NCBI GenBank assembly: GCA_020543525.1
Contig: JAHYIO010000037.1
Coordinates: 1 to 64,000 of the forward strand
Reading direction: 5' to 3'
Origin: Coriolopsis trogii
Taxonomy: Eukaryota; Basidiomycota; Agaricomycetes; Polyporales; Polyporaceae
Length of the DNA: 64,000 nt
A model generated the notes under the pieces. It saw nothing but the letters and a program-made list of their open reading frames with translations, made no database searches and was not told the DNA's origin. Shown here piece by piece: positions 20,675 through 32,103 of the stretch. Made by a program: the position numbers and the translations under genes. Numbering within the stretch: the first letter of the stretch is position 1; each line of letters starts with the position of its first letter.

Positions 20675-22160
20675 CATGCCTTCGCACCCCCACCTACCCG
20701 CGGACGTGGCTCATTGTGTCTTTGGCGAGGTCAACAAGACTGATGAAGACTGATGAGTTGAGCAAAAGGGTCTTCAAAAAGTGCTCTCTGGTATGGCAGG
20801 AGTGGTGTGCTGTCGCTCGACCACTACTCTTCTCTGGGATCAAAGTCACGTCCCCACCGATTGACACTCTGGGAAGGTGATTGCAATGATTCCATCGCCC
20901 CAGCGGGCGGTATCGAAGGTCGAAGGCGGCAGAGAGCCCCTCGTCTCTACGGCCTTGAAATTGCCACATTGGACTATCCCGCCTTCCTGTCGGTGCTTCC
21001 GCTTTTCACGGGATTGCATTCTCTACACCTATGGAACATTGCGCTGTGGTGGGAAGAAGGCACTATCCTGGATCCCCCGCCCGCCCTGCCACTCGTCCGG
21101 CTCGTAGTCGACGCCCATCACTGTTCCCTCCCTTGTCTTCTGACCGGCTTACAATCAGCGCAACTGGAGAGTTTGCATCTCGAAGAATTTGACTTTACGA
21201 GCCGTGTGGGTATAGAGTCTCCCCTGGAACAACAATCACAGAATGCCAGATCCTGGCATTGGCACCGTGCACCTTCCAAGTATTTCGAGTACGCACACAA
21301 GCCTATGGACTTCAGCGCCCTGCAGTATCTCTCCATCAGACCCCCCATGACCATTAATGTCCCATCGCTGTGTGCGTTTTTGCGGACACTGGCAAGAGCA
21401 GGCATCCTGTTTCTCAGGCTGGATCTGCAAACAGATCTCGACTCTCACTCCGACACCATTCCAGGCGAGTATCTGGCTTTTCTAGACCTTGCATCGACTA
21501 AACGCGAACGTCTTTTCCACGGACAGCCCCGAAATTTCTGAGACTCTCTGGGCTGCGGTCGGAAACGCACTCATTGGCATCAAGAAGCTTCAGGGCGTCA
21601 TACTCAAACTTCCCGTGCACTCGCCAGCCGACGTGCGCACAGACGCACTCTTGTATGACCCTGAGCACGACGACTCGAGCCTGGTCGAAATGGCGGCGCC
21701 GCGCACGTTTTCCACGCCCCCGGACATGACCCCCACCCTGACCGCCGTGCTCGCGCACCCTGCCGCACCCTTCCTCCGACTCAACCTCGTGCGCGACATG
21801 GATCTAGGATACATGACTATATACCATCGTCGTCGGGTGCAGCTCATGGCCCCACGCTTGCTCGAGGACCTGTCCGTGTTGGACGACATCTGCTTCGAAC
21901 ATCTCCGGCCCCCACATGAATTCGCTGACGAGAGGCACCTTGATACTGGTCCATGTCGCGACCGGGAACGATCTCCTGCGTGGCGAGAAGATGAGCGCGC
22001 AGGTCCTCGGCTTTTGATCGCGGTGGAGTCGATGCTTGCGCTATGGGCGGTCAGCTGTGAGGGGCCATGCACTCGTCACGAAATCAAGGTTCTTCGGGTA
22101 CATCGTGGCGAGCGAGACGTACGTGATCAGTTTGTTACCCCCCACAGGACAAGCACGTAG
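20675..22160 (+). pseudogene. F-box-like protein gene, frameshifted
   Basis: ATG 20675 opens MPSHPHLPADVAHCVF, an F-box start (LP-x-D), but reaches a stop after 25 codons. The F-box continues in another frame as LSKRVFKKCSLVWQEWCAVA. A 10-bp tandem duplication, AGACTGATGA twice at about 20737-20758, explains the shift. Downstream, 20807-21541 and 21489-22160 read a leucine-rich solenoid-like protein in changing frames (LSVLPLFTGLHSLHLWN, LQYLSIRPPMTINVP, ISETLWAAVGNALIGIKKLQ). F-box/LRR proteins select targets for SCF ubiquitin ligases and are numerous in polypores. The end is badly defined. A functional gene would need unusual splicing around the tandem repeat. Confidence 0.55.
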
Positions 22161-22198
22161 ACTGATGCCCGTGTTGGTAGGATCCAACATGTATCCAA

Positions 22199-22315
22199 AC
22201 GTCCCGATTGACTCTCGTCAACCTTGCGGGCTCCGAACGCACGAAGCACACTCACCTCTCGCTAAGCGGCCCTGGAAGGAAAGCGAGCGAAGCACACCTC
22301 GAAGTTCTTGAGGGT
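22199..22315 (+). pseudogene. Kinesin motor-like fragment
   Basis: A short frame reads RLTLVNLAGSERTKHT, close to the kinesin switch II signature (L-x-x-VDLAGSER) with Asp replaced by Asn. No ATP-binding loop or other motor block is found nearby, and the following residues lose similarity. This is a scrap of a motor domain, or chance similarity to one strong motif. Confidence 0.4.
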
Positions 22316-22486
22316 ATGTCTTACCAACTGTGCCATGTTGCGCGTTCTCAGTTGCCAGCTATACAGAGGACGAAGAGATGGACGACGGAGAAGAGACCAG
22401 TGTGGAAGACGACGAGCCAATCAACCCACTGGTCAACGCACTCTTCGACGAGGTCGAAGAGCTTCGTATGCAGCTCTACCTTCCGG

Positions 22487-23900
22487 GCCTCGTGCATCAC
22501 TCCGCCCTGTATGTGGGCAAAGCTACTTGCTCGGCTTCAAGTTGCATGTCGCGCGCATGGTTAGGCTGGTGGCTGTGCACAGTTGAGCGCGGACGTAGTG
22601 GTAGGTGACAACCTCTTATAGCGTGCACCGAGTCTAATTCATCCGCAGAATCATGAACAGGATCTTTTGCAGGAGCGTCTTTGAGCACAGATTTTGAGTA
22701 CAAACACTGTCGCGTCGAACGTGAACATAGAGGGACGCCTATGTACGTATACATGTCCATGCCTGAACTACGACGTGTACTGACTCGCTTGCATCCAGGT
22801 AGATACATGTACCACCGTGAATTTTCAAGAAAAAATGCCTTACGCCTCCAAATTACGCCCAAAATACGCCATCTCTTTGTTTGTGTGTGTGTGTGTGCCG
22901 ATGCGATGGTACGTTGAAGCGCCGGCACCACTACTCCTCAAGATATTGTCGCGGGAATCCCATCAGAGTATAGGTTCCCATCGCGAGAACCTAGTGTTAG
23001 CCTTGACAGCTCTCGCGCTCTAGTCACTTAAGTGCCAGCTCACACCTCTCTCTCTCTCTCTTCCCTGCCGTCACCTCCATGCCCCAGAAACAAGCAGGTA
23101 AGTGTATAGCTCCCTCTTCTGACATATATCTATCCTAATACTCATCCAAATGAACCCTCTATCGTTCCCAGAGAGCATTGAAGAGCGTTTAGCCTCCACA
23201 AGCCGCCTCCCCTTGTCTCTAGCAGAGGAGGAGGGATATATTTACGCGTTTGTGGTCCATGGTTCGCCCCTTTTTCGCCTTTGCTCGCTCTCTACCATTA
23301 TAACACGCTTTGTTGTTGTCCAGAGGGGTCGTCGTCGAACGCAATTACCATCAAGGTTGGTAGAACGAATGATGTAGGCCGACGAATCAGCGAATGGCGG
23401 CGATCCTGTCCCTCAGCCGATCCAACTCTCATAGGATCCTGGCCCCCTGCTGGAGAACCTGCTGCGAATACGCATCGACTCGAGCGCCTAGTCCATTTGA
23501 CTTTGGCCATATGCGCGTCGAACCCACGGCAGCAATGCTACGACTGTGCGTTCCCTTTTTTTTTCTGTACGGCGTACACTTATGGTACACCAATGTCACA
23601 GGCCGCCGCCGGCACAGAGAGCAATTTCAGTTCGTGATGGGCAATGCAGTCGAGCCGGCAGACATATGGAACGAACTGATTCTGCCGATTGTGCGATGGT
23701 GGGACGCCTTTTTGAATGAGTGACATTACATGTAAACTTCGTCTTTCTTGTAGTACACTCGAAGAGCTCAAACGCATAATTGTTGACGGCAGTGAGATTG
23801 CGGTATGTGTTTCCCGAGCGTTATGACGGATACAGTATGCTAAAACAATTGAATAACGGCCTAGGAGCAGGCATCTATGGCGTACCTATGCGCCATCTCC
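22487..23900 (+). repeat. Segmental duplication, copy 2
   Basis: Counterpart of 1508-2940 in the same orientation, including upstream flank, TG tract, four-exon T5orf172 gene and about 150 bp of 3' flank (both with a GGTATGTGT block and CCTAGG after the gene). The two copies lie about 21 kb apart. Confidence 0.85.
23079..23723 (+). CDS. T5orf172/GIY-YIG-like domain protein, copy 2
   Basis: Exons 23079-23097, 23172-23261, 23324-23545 and 23602-23723, the same exon sizes as copy 1. The protein starts MPQKQAESIEERLASTSRL, then GYIYAF, ITIKVGRTNDVGRRISEW, HRLERLVHLTLAI, the Cys pair region QCYDC, RRRHREQFQF and DIWNELILPIVRWWDAF. The reading frame is intact, so selection has kept it open after duplication. 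Differences from copy 1 are spread through the protein, including the segment after the HREQFQF block (VMGNAVEPAD against SVPEGGEPAD). It is probably functional, but its role is unknown. Confidence 0.8.
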
Positions 23901-24853
23901 CTTCCTCTTCTCTGTCCTCGCTTAGGTGCGTCCGTTCCAGAGGTATCCGTTCTGTTCGCCTACGCTAACTCCCATTCATTAACTCTGATATTCACAGTCC
24001 AACATCGCTACACGGGCCAGATATCGTGCATTTGTCGTATGGAAGAGCTCGTGGAGAGCTGTCTTCATACCGTTCGCGCTAAGGTCCTGTGGCCACACTT
24101 GAAATCTCTCGAGAGGTTAACAACTGACCTGCTAGGTATCCTATTTTTGCACGTCCGTCGGTGGGCGCACTGGCCGGAGGACGGTGGGAGAGGGTGGCTT
24201 GCGACCTATCAGGTTCGTGAGGGCATGCGACACCGGTGCGCCACTCTTCGAGAACAGACCGTCTGTCTCGGGCGTTCTGTCCGTGGTCGTCGCTAACGTC
24301 GGCCAGAGGTCTAGACGGTCGTGAGTACGAACAATGGCATAAGTTAAGGAGTTGAATGTCTCTGAGCTGATTTCCTCCGGCGAGGGTTTCTCGCCGCGAG
24401 ACCAGACTCTGCACGAGCGGCTCGTGACCCGCAACGTTCACAGAAGAGTGGACCTGCCACTCGCTCGCCGTCGCGTCGCGCTCTCTCATCCTCTCACAGG
24501 TCACTCTAAACCGAATCGCACTGGTGGGTATGACGACAGGACGGGCAGTAGGACGCGTCACTCAAGTAGACGGTCGAGAGCAGGCATCGTTGCAGTGTAC
24601 ATTCCCCTTGAAATTCTTGGTCCGTTTTCGCGCAATTGCCCTCGACGCGCCCTGGCGAGACCCGATGACTACTCGCCGCTCCAGACGATCAGTGAGTCAC
24701 TGAACTCTGCCCGCGGTTCCGCTAGCAAGACAGAGCCGTGGATACGAAGGACGGCACGAAACCCATTACGCCCGGAGTATATACCGTGCCCTCGTGATCA
24801 GAGTCAGCATATCCATCTCGCTCTCTCCCCCACATTCCGCCTGTGAGGAAGTC
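23901..24853. other. Gene-poor stretch upstream of the carboxylesterase relic
   Basis: Frames around 24001-24300 (MEELVESCLHTVRAKVLWPH) may be coding debris but match nothing known to me. A TATA-like GTATATA near 24777 sits about 75 bp before the ATG of the esterase relic. Confidence 0.35.
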
Positions 24854-26480
24854 ATGGATCTGAGCAACTTCTACTTCCCGAGTCTTCTCCTTCAACCTTG
24901 GCAGTCGTACTGGAGTACCGATACGCACACGCCCTGGGAGCCACCTACTGTCCAGCTCGAAACTGCGACTGTGATTGGGACCACTAATGGGTCCGTGGAT
25001 AGCTTTCTGGGCATTCCCTATGCCTTGCCGCCGTGAGTCTAGTCCCGTCATTACTATGCTCGCACTCATCCTTATCCAGAGTCGGAGATCTGCGCCTCAA
25101 CCTTCCGCAAGTACGGACGTCATACAACGGGACGCTCGATGCGACGGCATGGGGCAATCAATGTATACAACAAGAGTCAGGTTTTGCCCCCGTAGAGTCG
25201 GAGGAGCTCAAACAAGACCTCTTCGCTTACCTGGCTCCGTTCTATTCGAAACGGGTGGTTCCCCATAGCGAAGACTGTGAGTCGCGCCTCGTGCTTCGGC
25301 CGTCTGGCAGGATTCTGATGCGCCTTGCAGGCTTAAACCTCAACGTCATACGACCAGCCGTCACTGACGGTGCCAAGTTGCCTGTACTGGTGGTGAGTGA
25401 TCGCAAGGTGCCGCTGAGATCGGTCACATAGCGAAGGCGCAGGCCACGTACGACTCCGTCGTCGACCGGGTCGGGTGCTCAGGGGCGGAGGGTACGCTTG
25501 AGTGTTTGCGCAGTGTGCCTGTCGACGCATTACACGATGCTGCCAACGATGTACCAAACTCACCCGTGAGAGCGCATGCTTGCTTACCCCGACACGATAC
25601 TGACTGGCAGAGCAGGGCATCTTGTCCCCGTATATGCCTTATGCTGATGGAGTGTTCTTAGCCGTACATTGAGCATGGCAAGCTGGCAAACGTGCCTTAC
25701 ATCATTGGTATGTGTCTCTCCGAACAACGCGCGTTTATTCTTTATTCACGGCATCGCAGGCACCACCAAAGACGAAGGTACCTTGTTCGCATGTGGAGCC
25801 CCAAATATCACGTAGGTGTCCTCCGGCCCTACATCGCATTCAAGGTATACACCCTGACGCCTCCGCAGTACCGACGACGACTTCGCGAAGCTCATCGAGT
25901 GATCTTGGTTCCGCGGAGCGCGTCCTGAAGATCTGAGGGCAAGCCTCGAGCTATATCCATCCGATCCGGCGGGTGGCTCTCCGTTAGACACCGGAGATGG
26001 ATATGCATTCGCCTCTCAGTACAAGCGGATCACAGCATTGCACAGAGACCTGTGGTACCAGTCACCCCGGCTCGCGATCTTGGACAAGTACTCGTCCAGC
26101 CACACTGCTTACAACTTCATTGATTGCCACGAACTCGACTCGAGATTGCATCTGATCGCGATGGTTATGCGCAGTGGTCGCGCGCGATGCTTTCGCAGGA
26201 CTCGGCAAAGTAAGTGGCATATAGTGACTACAGAGATGGTGTGTCGGCTGATATATACTCAATACAGGCCCACGGCACCGACGTGGCTCTGGCATTTGGT
26301 CCCAGCGACATGACGGAGTACTTCATTCGGTTCGTCAGAACCCTCGATCCGAATGCGGCGGGTGGCAGCGCTGTCCGATGGCCGCGGTACGATACGCAAG
26401 ATAGGTCGACGTTGCAGTTTAACGATGCCACCGTCGATCTGGCGAGGCGTTCTCCGTCGACCTCTCGAGCCCTCGTCTGA
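24854..26480 (+). pseudogene. Type-B carboxylesterase/lipase relic lacking catalytic core
   Basis: The ATG at 24854 opens MDLSNFYFPSLLLQPWQSYW and TTNGSVDSFLGIPYALPP, a classic type-B carboxylesterase N-terminus. Next come WGNQCIQQESGF and LNLNVIRPA...LPVLVV. The frame then jumps to AQATYDSVVDRVGCSGAEGT. The segment that should lie between them, holding the oxyanion GGGF and the nucleophile GESAG (roughly 130 residues), is absent. Later pieces follow in order: LANVPYIIGTTKDEGTLFAC, YAFASQYKRITALHRDLWYQ, AHGTDVALAFGPSDM (with the triad His), RWPRYDTQDRSTLQFNDATV, and a final frameshift. It cannot be an active hydrolase. Confidence 0.8.
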
Positions 26481-27297
26481 CTGTGACTTGGACGCAATCA
26501 ACGTCGTCAGACGTCTGGTCATTCCACCCACTCATCGTGCTTCTTCTCATAGACGTCCGCCTCCTCGTTGCTGCTGCAGGTACGTCTCGTTTCCTCTGTT
26601 GCGATGCTACCACACTTAATGGTTCGTCGGCAAGCACTTGGTATATCCCTCGTCGTGTCGGAGACGATGAGAACAGTGCCTCTTCTGAACCTGCATGCCT
26701 GTACTCGCGCGCACTTCCTCACGACGCTCGCTAGTAATACCATAACAACTCGTGCGTACAATGCTCTGTCTATCTACTTCTCCGCGCTGACAGCGCCCCA
26801 CCCCACTAGTCCTCGTCATGAAGCCGCTCTTCGGGTGGAGGAGGAGCGCGCGCGCGTACCGTCCGAAAGGCTCCCGGCTGCGCACCGTCCGATGGCGCGT
26901 GATGGAATCTATCCTGCAGTTGGCGTCCATCTTCACTGTCTCCTCGCTCGTATTTACTGTCACGCAGTTTGCGAACGTCTACGGAGTCTTGTGCAGCGGG
27001 TATGCTAACACCTGGGTACACAATGAGGGCTTGATTGATGACGAAATGTATTTGACTCAGACTCGAAGAAGCGGGTGAGAGCGTCGGGTGACGCAGACAC
27101 GATGCTCCACAATCAATATATTTGCTTCAGCCAGAGAGCTACTGACCATGCGTGTTCTCCGAGGTGTCTGACCATACCCGACCACCGTCCGACGGGTCGC
27201 TGAGGCGCTTGTCACGCACTACCACCGCCGCCGCCTTTCGTCGGCGACTGCGCTTTTTGCTGATGATCTCGCCCGGAAAACAAGTGTTATAGTAATA
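26481..27297. other. Gene-free stretch
   Basis: A frame at about 26890-27010 reads a hydrophobic segment (LQLASIFTVSSLVFTVTQFA) that may be a remnant of a membrane protein. No gene model can be supported. Confidence 0.3.
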
Positions 27298-27879
27298 TCA
27301 CGTCTTCAGAAACATGCCCCACCTTTCAACGACTGGCCGTATGATAGCCTGCCATTCCCGGCCTTTGTCCTTACCTCCGAGTTTCGTGAATATGAAGATT
27401 TCGCGGTGCTTACGACGGCCTGAATGTGAACCATAAGTATCCAAAAAGCTAGAGACACAATTAGAACTCACAATCGGGGCACTGGATGTGGCGGGAATTA
27501 GTCGCTTTGCCAGAGAGCTCCAAATGAACCAAACGCTCCAGTCGGTGTGAGTACCTCGCGGCAGGCGTCCCGAATGGCGGCCACACTCCCAATAGTTGAG
27601 GCCGTGTAGAGGGACATGACCGTGTCCATTCGTCGAGCCGTCGTGCAACATTGGCAGAGCGCCCTACCTTGATATGTACGACGTCTCGCCGATATCGGTC
27701 TGAAATAGTGAGGTGCATTCCAATGGTCTCCCAATGGTCTGCAAAAAATCCTTACCTCTCACTTTGTAGGCATAAATACGTCCAGGCGCATCTGCCCGTG
27801 AGATTCGAGAACGCATGACGCGGGCCAAGCGCATGCGAGCGGATGTCGGTAATGCGGAAAGATGACGCTCTGCATACAT
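27298..27879 (-). CDS. T5orf172/GIY-YIG-like domain protein, copy 3
   Basis: A minus-strand, more divergent paralogue. The first visible exon begins at 27879 (MYAERHLSALPTSARMRLAR...GRIYAYKV). The second reads DRYRRDVVHIKVGRSANVAR, RLDEWTRSCPSTRPQLLGVW, SHRLERLVHLELSG and CPDC. The last reads RRKHREIFIFTKLGGKDKGR and RPVVERWGMFLKT. The final intron falls at the same codon and phase (T then GC of a Cys codon) as in copies 1 and 2, so all three descend from one gene. GIY-YIG-type residues are kept. A small upstream first exon, as in the others, has not been located, so the true start may differ. Confidence 0.75.
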
Positions 27880-28593
27880 CAGTACGTGATTAGGACTGAG
27901 CAGAGGACGATGTTACTAAAAGAGCGCAGCAATTTAGCATGCGCCATTGTAGTGGGGCGAAGATTGACCATGAAGAGGGCGCATGAAAGCCGACAGTGCC
28001 AGATTGTTGATGGTGGTTCTGAGGAACGGGGTGAGGAACAAGACTGGTAGTGGTACGATACGGCGACGACAGAATCAGACAGCGTACGAAGATGAGGTTT
28101 CGAAATACAGTCGATAGTTGGTGGATTTGACCTGATCAGTTCCAGGTTTGCGAGAAGGCGAAGTTAGTAGCGGAGTGGAGCGCTGGTAGACCGCGTGCGC
28201 GTACGTCGCAGATCATCGACCCAATTCGATATCCTTACGCAAATTGCATTCATACAGCAGAAGAACGGAGGAGTCGCAGAATGCCTATATAGTCATCATT
28301 ACAATCTACTGTTGAGGCCCACCCTACCGTCACCTTGTGAGGGAATTACCGCACAAAGGCCGACAGCCAATGTCAAGCACCTTCAAGTCATCAACTCTAT
28401 CGAGTGTCTTAGAATGCTGCTCATTGTTCAGAGGGGCAAAAAGCCGCGCAAGATGGGCCAGATAAAATCACTCGAAACAATTCGAACCCTCGCATCCAAA
28501 CATACAGGAGCCCAGTCATTACCACTGCACAACGACGGCTTTTAAAGCTACGTCAAAATGTAAGATTTATGATGTTACGCTAACGTAATCCAG
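27880..28593. other. Intergenic region before the Rex3-like gene
   Basis: No gene is recognised. It should contain the promoter and possibly the first exon of the exonuclease gene (an intron-like GTAAG...CCAG lies at 28560-28593). Confidence 0.4.
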
Positions 28594-30524
28594 GTGTGCC
28601 CAGCGGCCCTACTATTTCACAATGTGCCCTGTCCTGAGAAACCGCAATGCACGCGGTCAAACTGTGTCTTCAGCCATCGAGCCGATCTCACCAAGTTCCC
28701 AGTGACTCCAGTTCTCATCGAAACTCCCAAAACAGTCCTCACTTCTGCTGCTGCCTCTAAGTCGTCTTCTTCGCACTCTGCTGCTCAGTCTTCGAGTTTG
28801 CTTCCTGCAAAACGCTCTATCAGTTCTCCTCTACGCTCTGCCGCACCGAACAATGAGAGTACCGCAGCAGCAGTCGAGCCCCCAAGGAAGCTCCTGCGGA
28901 CAGGCCCACCACAACGTCCCGTCGCAGTGCCCTCTGCCGCACAGGTATCGCCTGTACGTATCTTCTCTCTCATTCTTGTCCTGTTCTTACACTTTGGACC
29001 ACTTCAAGACTGGAGTGCCCGTCTTGCGAATCAGCCCCGCACAGTCCCAGGTTGCAATACCCGTCCGCCAGGTATATATTTTTCCCTTCCCATCGTGTAT
29101 ATTGTCCCATGTGACATCCCCTAGGCTATGCTAAAGAATCTGTACGACCACTTCGTCATTCTCTATGAGAAGATCCTTCCCACGAACCCAACCATCGCGT
29201 CTGAACATGCTCTGAAGCAAGAAGAGGAAGTGTATGCGAAGTCAAGCAAACTAACATATCGCAATGTATGCGCACAACCTCCCCTTCCCTCACAGATCTT
29301 TTGACTCTATCTGCTCAGGCTATCATCTCTTCGATCGCTGCGCTCAAGAAACGGCCGAAGCCGGACTCTGCGTCCCATGCATCGGTGGGCACAGAGGCGG
29401 ATGTGCAAGCACGAGAAGAGATGCGCAAGAAGATGGTGTCGCTGAAACTGGACGGGCCCAAGTTGGACCCATATGTTCTTAGCGTTGACGAGATGCAGAA
29501 GTGGGGCTACATCATCGACGTTCCCTCAGGACCTGGCGGAGACAAGCCGCACGAAGAAGGTTCTATCATGACATGCGAGCGGTGCAATCAAAAGTTCGTT
29601 GTCAAACGAAGAGACGAAGCTGACCAATGCATTTTCCACTGGGGAAAGGCCTTCTCGTCGAAAGTCAATGGTAAGCCGCATGCGTCATGGTGGTATCACA
29701 ATGTATTGATTCACAATGCTATTGCAGGTGAACGGAGACGCGTTTTTACGTGCTGCTCTCGTACGCCAGACGAAGATGGGTGCGAGACTGGCCCCCATGT
29801 GTTCTACGAGACAAACCCCGAAGATCTCCACCGGAGACATGCATTCACGCACACTCGTGCGCCTCGCGAGGACGGTGATACGGCTCTCGAAGTCGTAGCA
29901 CTCGATTGTGAAATGATCTACACTACAGGCGGCATGCGTGTCGCTCGAGTATCGGTAGTAGATTCTACTGGTAAGGAGGTCCTCGACGAGTTCGTACGCA
30001 TGGACGAAGGAGTAGAGGTTATGTGAGTCATACCTGTACCTCACATACGAAGCACCGGTCTCATTGCGACATACTCCAGAGACTTCAATACGCGCTTCTC
30101 AGGCATCAACGCTGAGAATTATGCCATGGCTACCCTCCCACTCGCCTCCATTCGCAAGTCTTTAGACAACATCATCAATGCGCGGACGGTAATCATCGGT
30201 CATGCTTTGGAGAACGACCTGAAGACATTGCGTATGATACATTACCGTTGCGTAGACACGATTGTCCTCTTCCCACACCACGCAGGTCATCCGTATCGAC
30301 GTGCACTGAGAACACTGTAAGTCCATCACCTCCTGCCGATCTGCAAGCCAAAGAAGACTGACCCCGTCTATAGAACTAAGGAGTACCTGGGCCGAAGCAT
30401 CCAGACAGCTGGTGCGGCAGGACACAGTTCTGTCGAAGATTCCGTCGCTACTCTCGATCTCGTCCGTTGGCATATCCTGAATGGACCGAAGCCTCAGCCA
30501 AAGGCCGTCTCCACATCCAAATAG
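28594..30524 (+). CDS. REX3: RNA exonuclease, Rex3/Rex1 family (DEDDh)
   Basis: A 3'-5' RNA exonuclease used in maturing small structured RNAs. The N-terminus has a CCCH-type zinc finger (CPEKPQCTRSNCVFSH) typical of fungal Rex3, then a Ser/Ala-rich linker, then NLYDHFVILYEKILP, LDPYVLSVDEMQKWGYI, a zinc-binding segment (CERCNQKF...CIFHWGK) and the exonuclease domain: VVALDCEMIYTTGGMRVARV (Exo I), IGHALENDLKTLRM (Exo II) and GHSSVEDSVATLDLV (Exo III with the DEDDh His). It has seven or so GT-AG introns. The coding frame is clear from the GTG codon at 28594, but the initiating ATG was not found with confidence: the nearest ATG (28558) overlaps a TAAG donor and does not splice in frame. It is probably nuclear. 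Confidence 0.85.
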
Positions 30525-30695
30525 CATAGACTCCGCCTGTCTTGCACACGAACCCGACATTCTTGACCCCCGTTTTCTTGCATCTGCATCGCATTGATAC
30601 CCCGCACGAATACAGCATTTTTGGAGAAACATTATATATGTAACAGCGTAATATGTACAAAATGGACAGGGGAGCCGGGAGAATATAGACCTGCA

Positions 30696-31560
30696 TCATC
30701 GTGATGTCAAGCTGGAGGCTACACTGCCGAGTCGCGCCATGGTATCTTCGCTGTTCTCTTGCTCTTCGATACTGTCTGCTTGTGTGACCTGAACGACGAA
30801 TGCAATGACAATTGGTGAACGCGCGGGAAAACATGAGACGCACCACTCGGAGCACCGACTTCTTCGATGATTCTTGTAACTCCCCAGCGATAATGAGCTC
30901 ATCCAGGATCTATCTGCCGTCAGGAGTTGGACTTCGAGGAGCGCAAACCAAATCCGCTTACCGCATATGCCTTCTGGAAATTGAAGATGCTAGGAGCCGT
31001 GTGTATATATTAGCACAGAGGAAACGGAGACAAATCATTGGAAGCCCGCGTACAGGTCAAGCTCGCACACCTAGAACAACCGTCTGTTACATTCTCGTCG
31101 CACTCGAGCATACGACGACTACTCACGTTCCCAAAGTACCGATCCAGGACTTCGACGTATCGGTGGATCACCTCCAGTACCACAAGCTCGTTGTCCCCCT
31201 GACTGATCCCGCAGACGAAGAACAAAGACGCGTATCGCCGGTACACAACCTTCGTATCTGTAGCGTACGATACAGTTGAGTCGCCATGCGGGTGGCCGCG
31301 CATGCGACGGGGCAAGTAGGGATGAAGGGTGAACAGCACACCTTTGTACTCGAGGAAGTTACACATTCGCGTCCGCCGCGCGAGCACCAGCTGCGTGACG
31401 TCTTTGACGATCTTCGCCTTGGCCTTCTGCGACATCGTTTGGAACCATTTCGCGAGACGGACCTTCCCTGCGAGGGTCGTCTCTGTCAAAGGCGCATACA
31501 TAGACATCACATCGCTATCGGGATACCTTGTCGGGAGACCAAAAGCATGTAGTTGATCAT
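30696..31560 (-). CDS. APS1: AP-1 clathrin adaptor complex sigma subunit
   Basis: Small adaptin of the AP-1 complex, which recruits clathrin at the trans-Golgi network and endosomes. ATG 31560 starts MINYMLLVSRQG, which splices to KVRLAKWFQTMSQKAKAKIV, KDVTQLVLARRTRMCNFLEY, TKVVYRRYASLFFVCGISQG, DNELVVLEVIHRYVEVLDRY and FGNV. Further exons read FNFQKAYA and LDELIIAGELQESSKKSVLR, and the last gives VTQADSIEEQENSEDTMARL ending at TGA 30696. This spans the full longin-type fold of about 160 residues plus a short tail. All blocks are strongly conserved. It is split by several short introns. The large inverted repeat begins 95 bp upstream of its ATG. Confidence 0.92.
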
Positions 31561-31654
31561 GACGAGCGAGACGGGGTAGGGGTAGGGTGGCAGAACCGGA
31601 TTGACCAGTGCGCATAGGGATCTTGGGCGCGCGCAACCAGTATAGGCGTTGATT

Positions 31655-32103
31655 ACAGCTGTTTTCACACAGCTTGTCGTTTGGCGCCGCGCGCGAGTTG
31701 CGCGCCATCGCTTGTCTCTCGCTGCGACCGTTCCCCCCGAAAAGCAGAATAGCGATATCTCCTCGAGTCCTCCACGTATCCTCTTGATTCTTTCATGTAC
31801 TTGCTCTTCTCTACGTTCCGCAGGGCTGTGAACTAGTCTACTGCTGCCGCGAACACTCTGTCAACTACTACCTGGTACCTACAATGTGCGCCACAGCCGA
31901 TGCAGAACAAGGATTCCGCAACAACCTCAAGACATAGCGCCGCCATTTCTTCACTGCTGGACGCTGTATGACTACCCCGAGGGCCTGACAACAAGTTTGC
32001 GCCGGGAGCATGCATCTGGGGGTTGTTGTCCAACCCCCTCCCCCTCCCCAAGCCGGGTGTTCCCTGGAGCATGGCATACGTCTGCGTTCCTCGCGGGAGG
32101 TTA
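31655..32103 (+). repeat. Inverted repeat, left arm
   Basis: 449 bp that match 32917-33365 in inverted orientation with about four substitutions and no indel seen. The arm starts 95 bp upstream of the AP-1 sigma ATG. Inside lies an exon-like stretch: acceptor CCGCAG, then GCELVYCCREHSVNYYLVPT and a stop, which may be a leftover coding piece. Confidence 0.93.
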
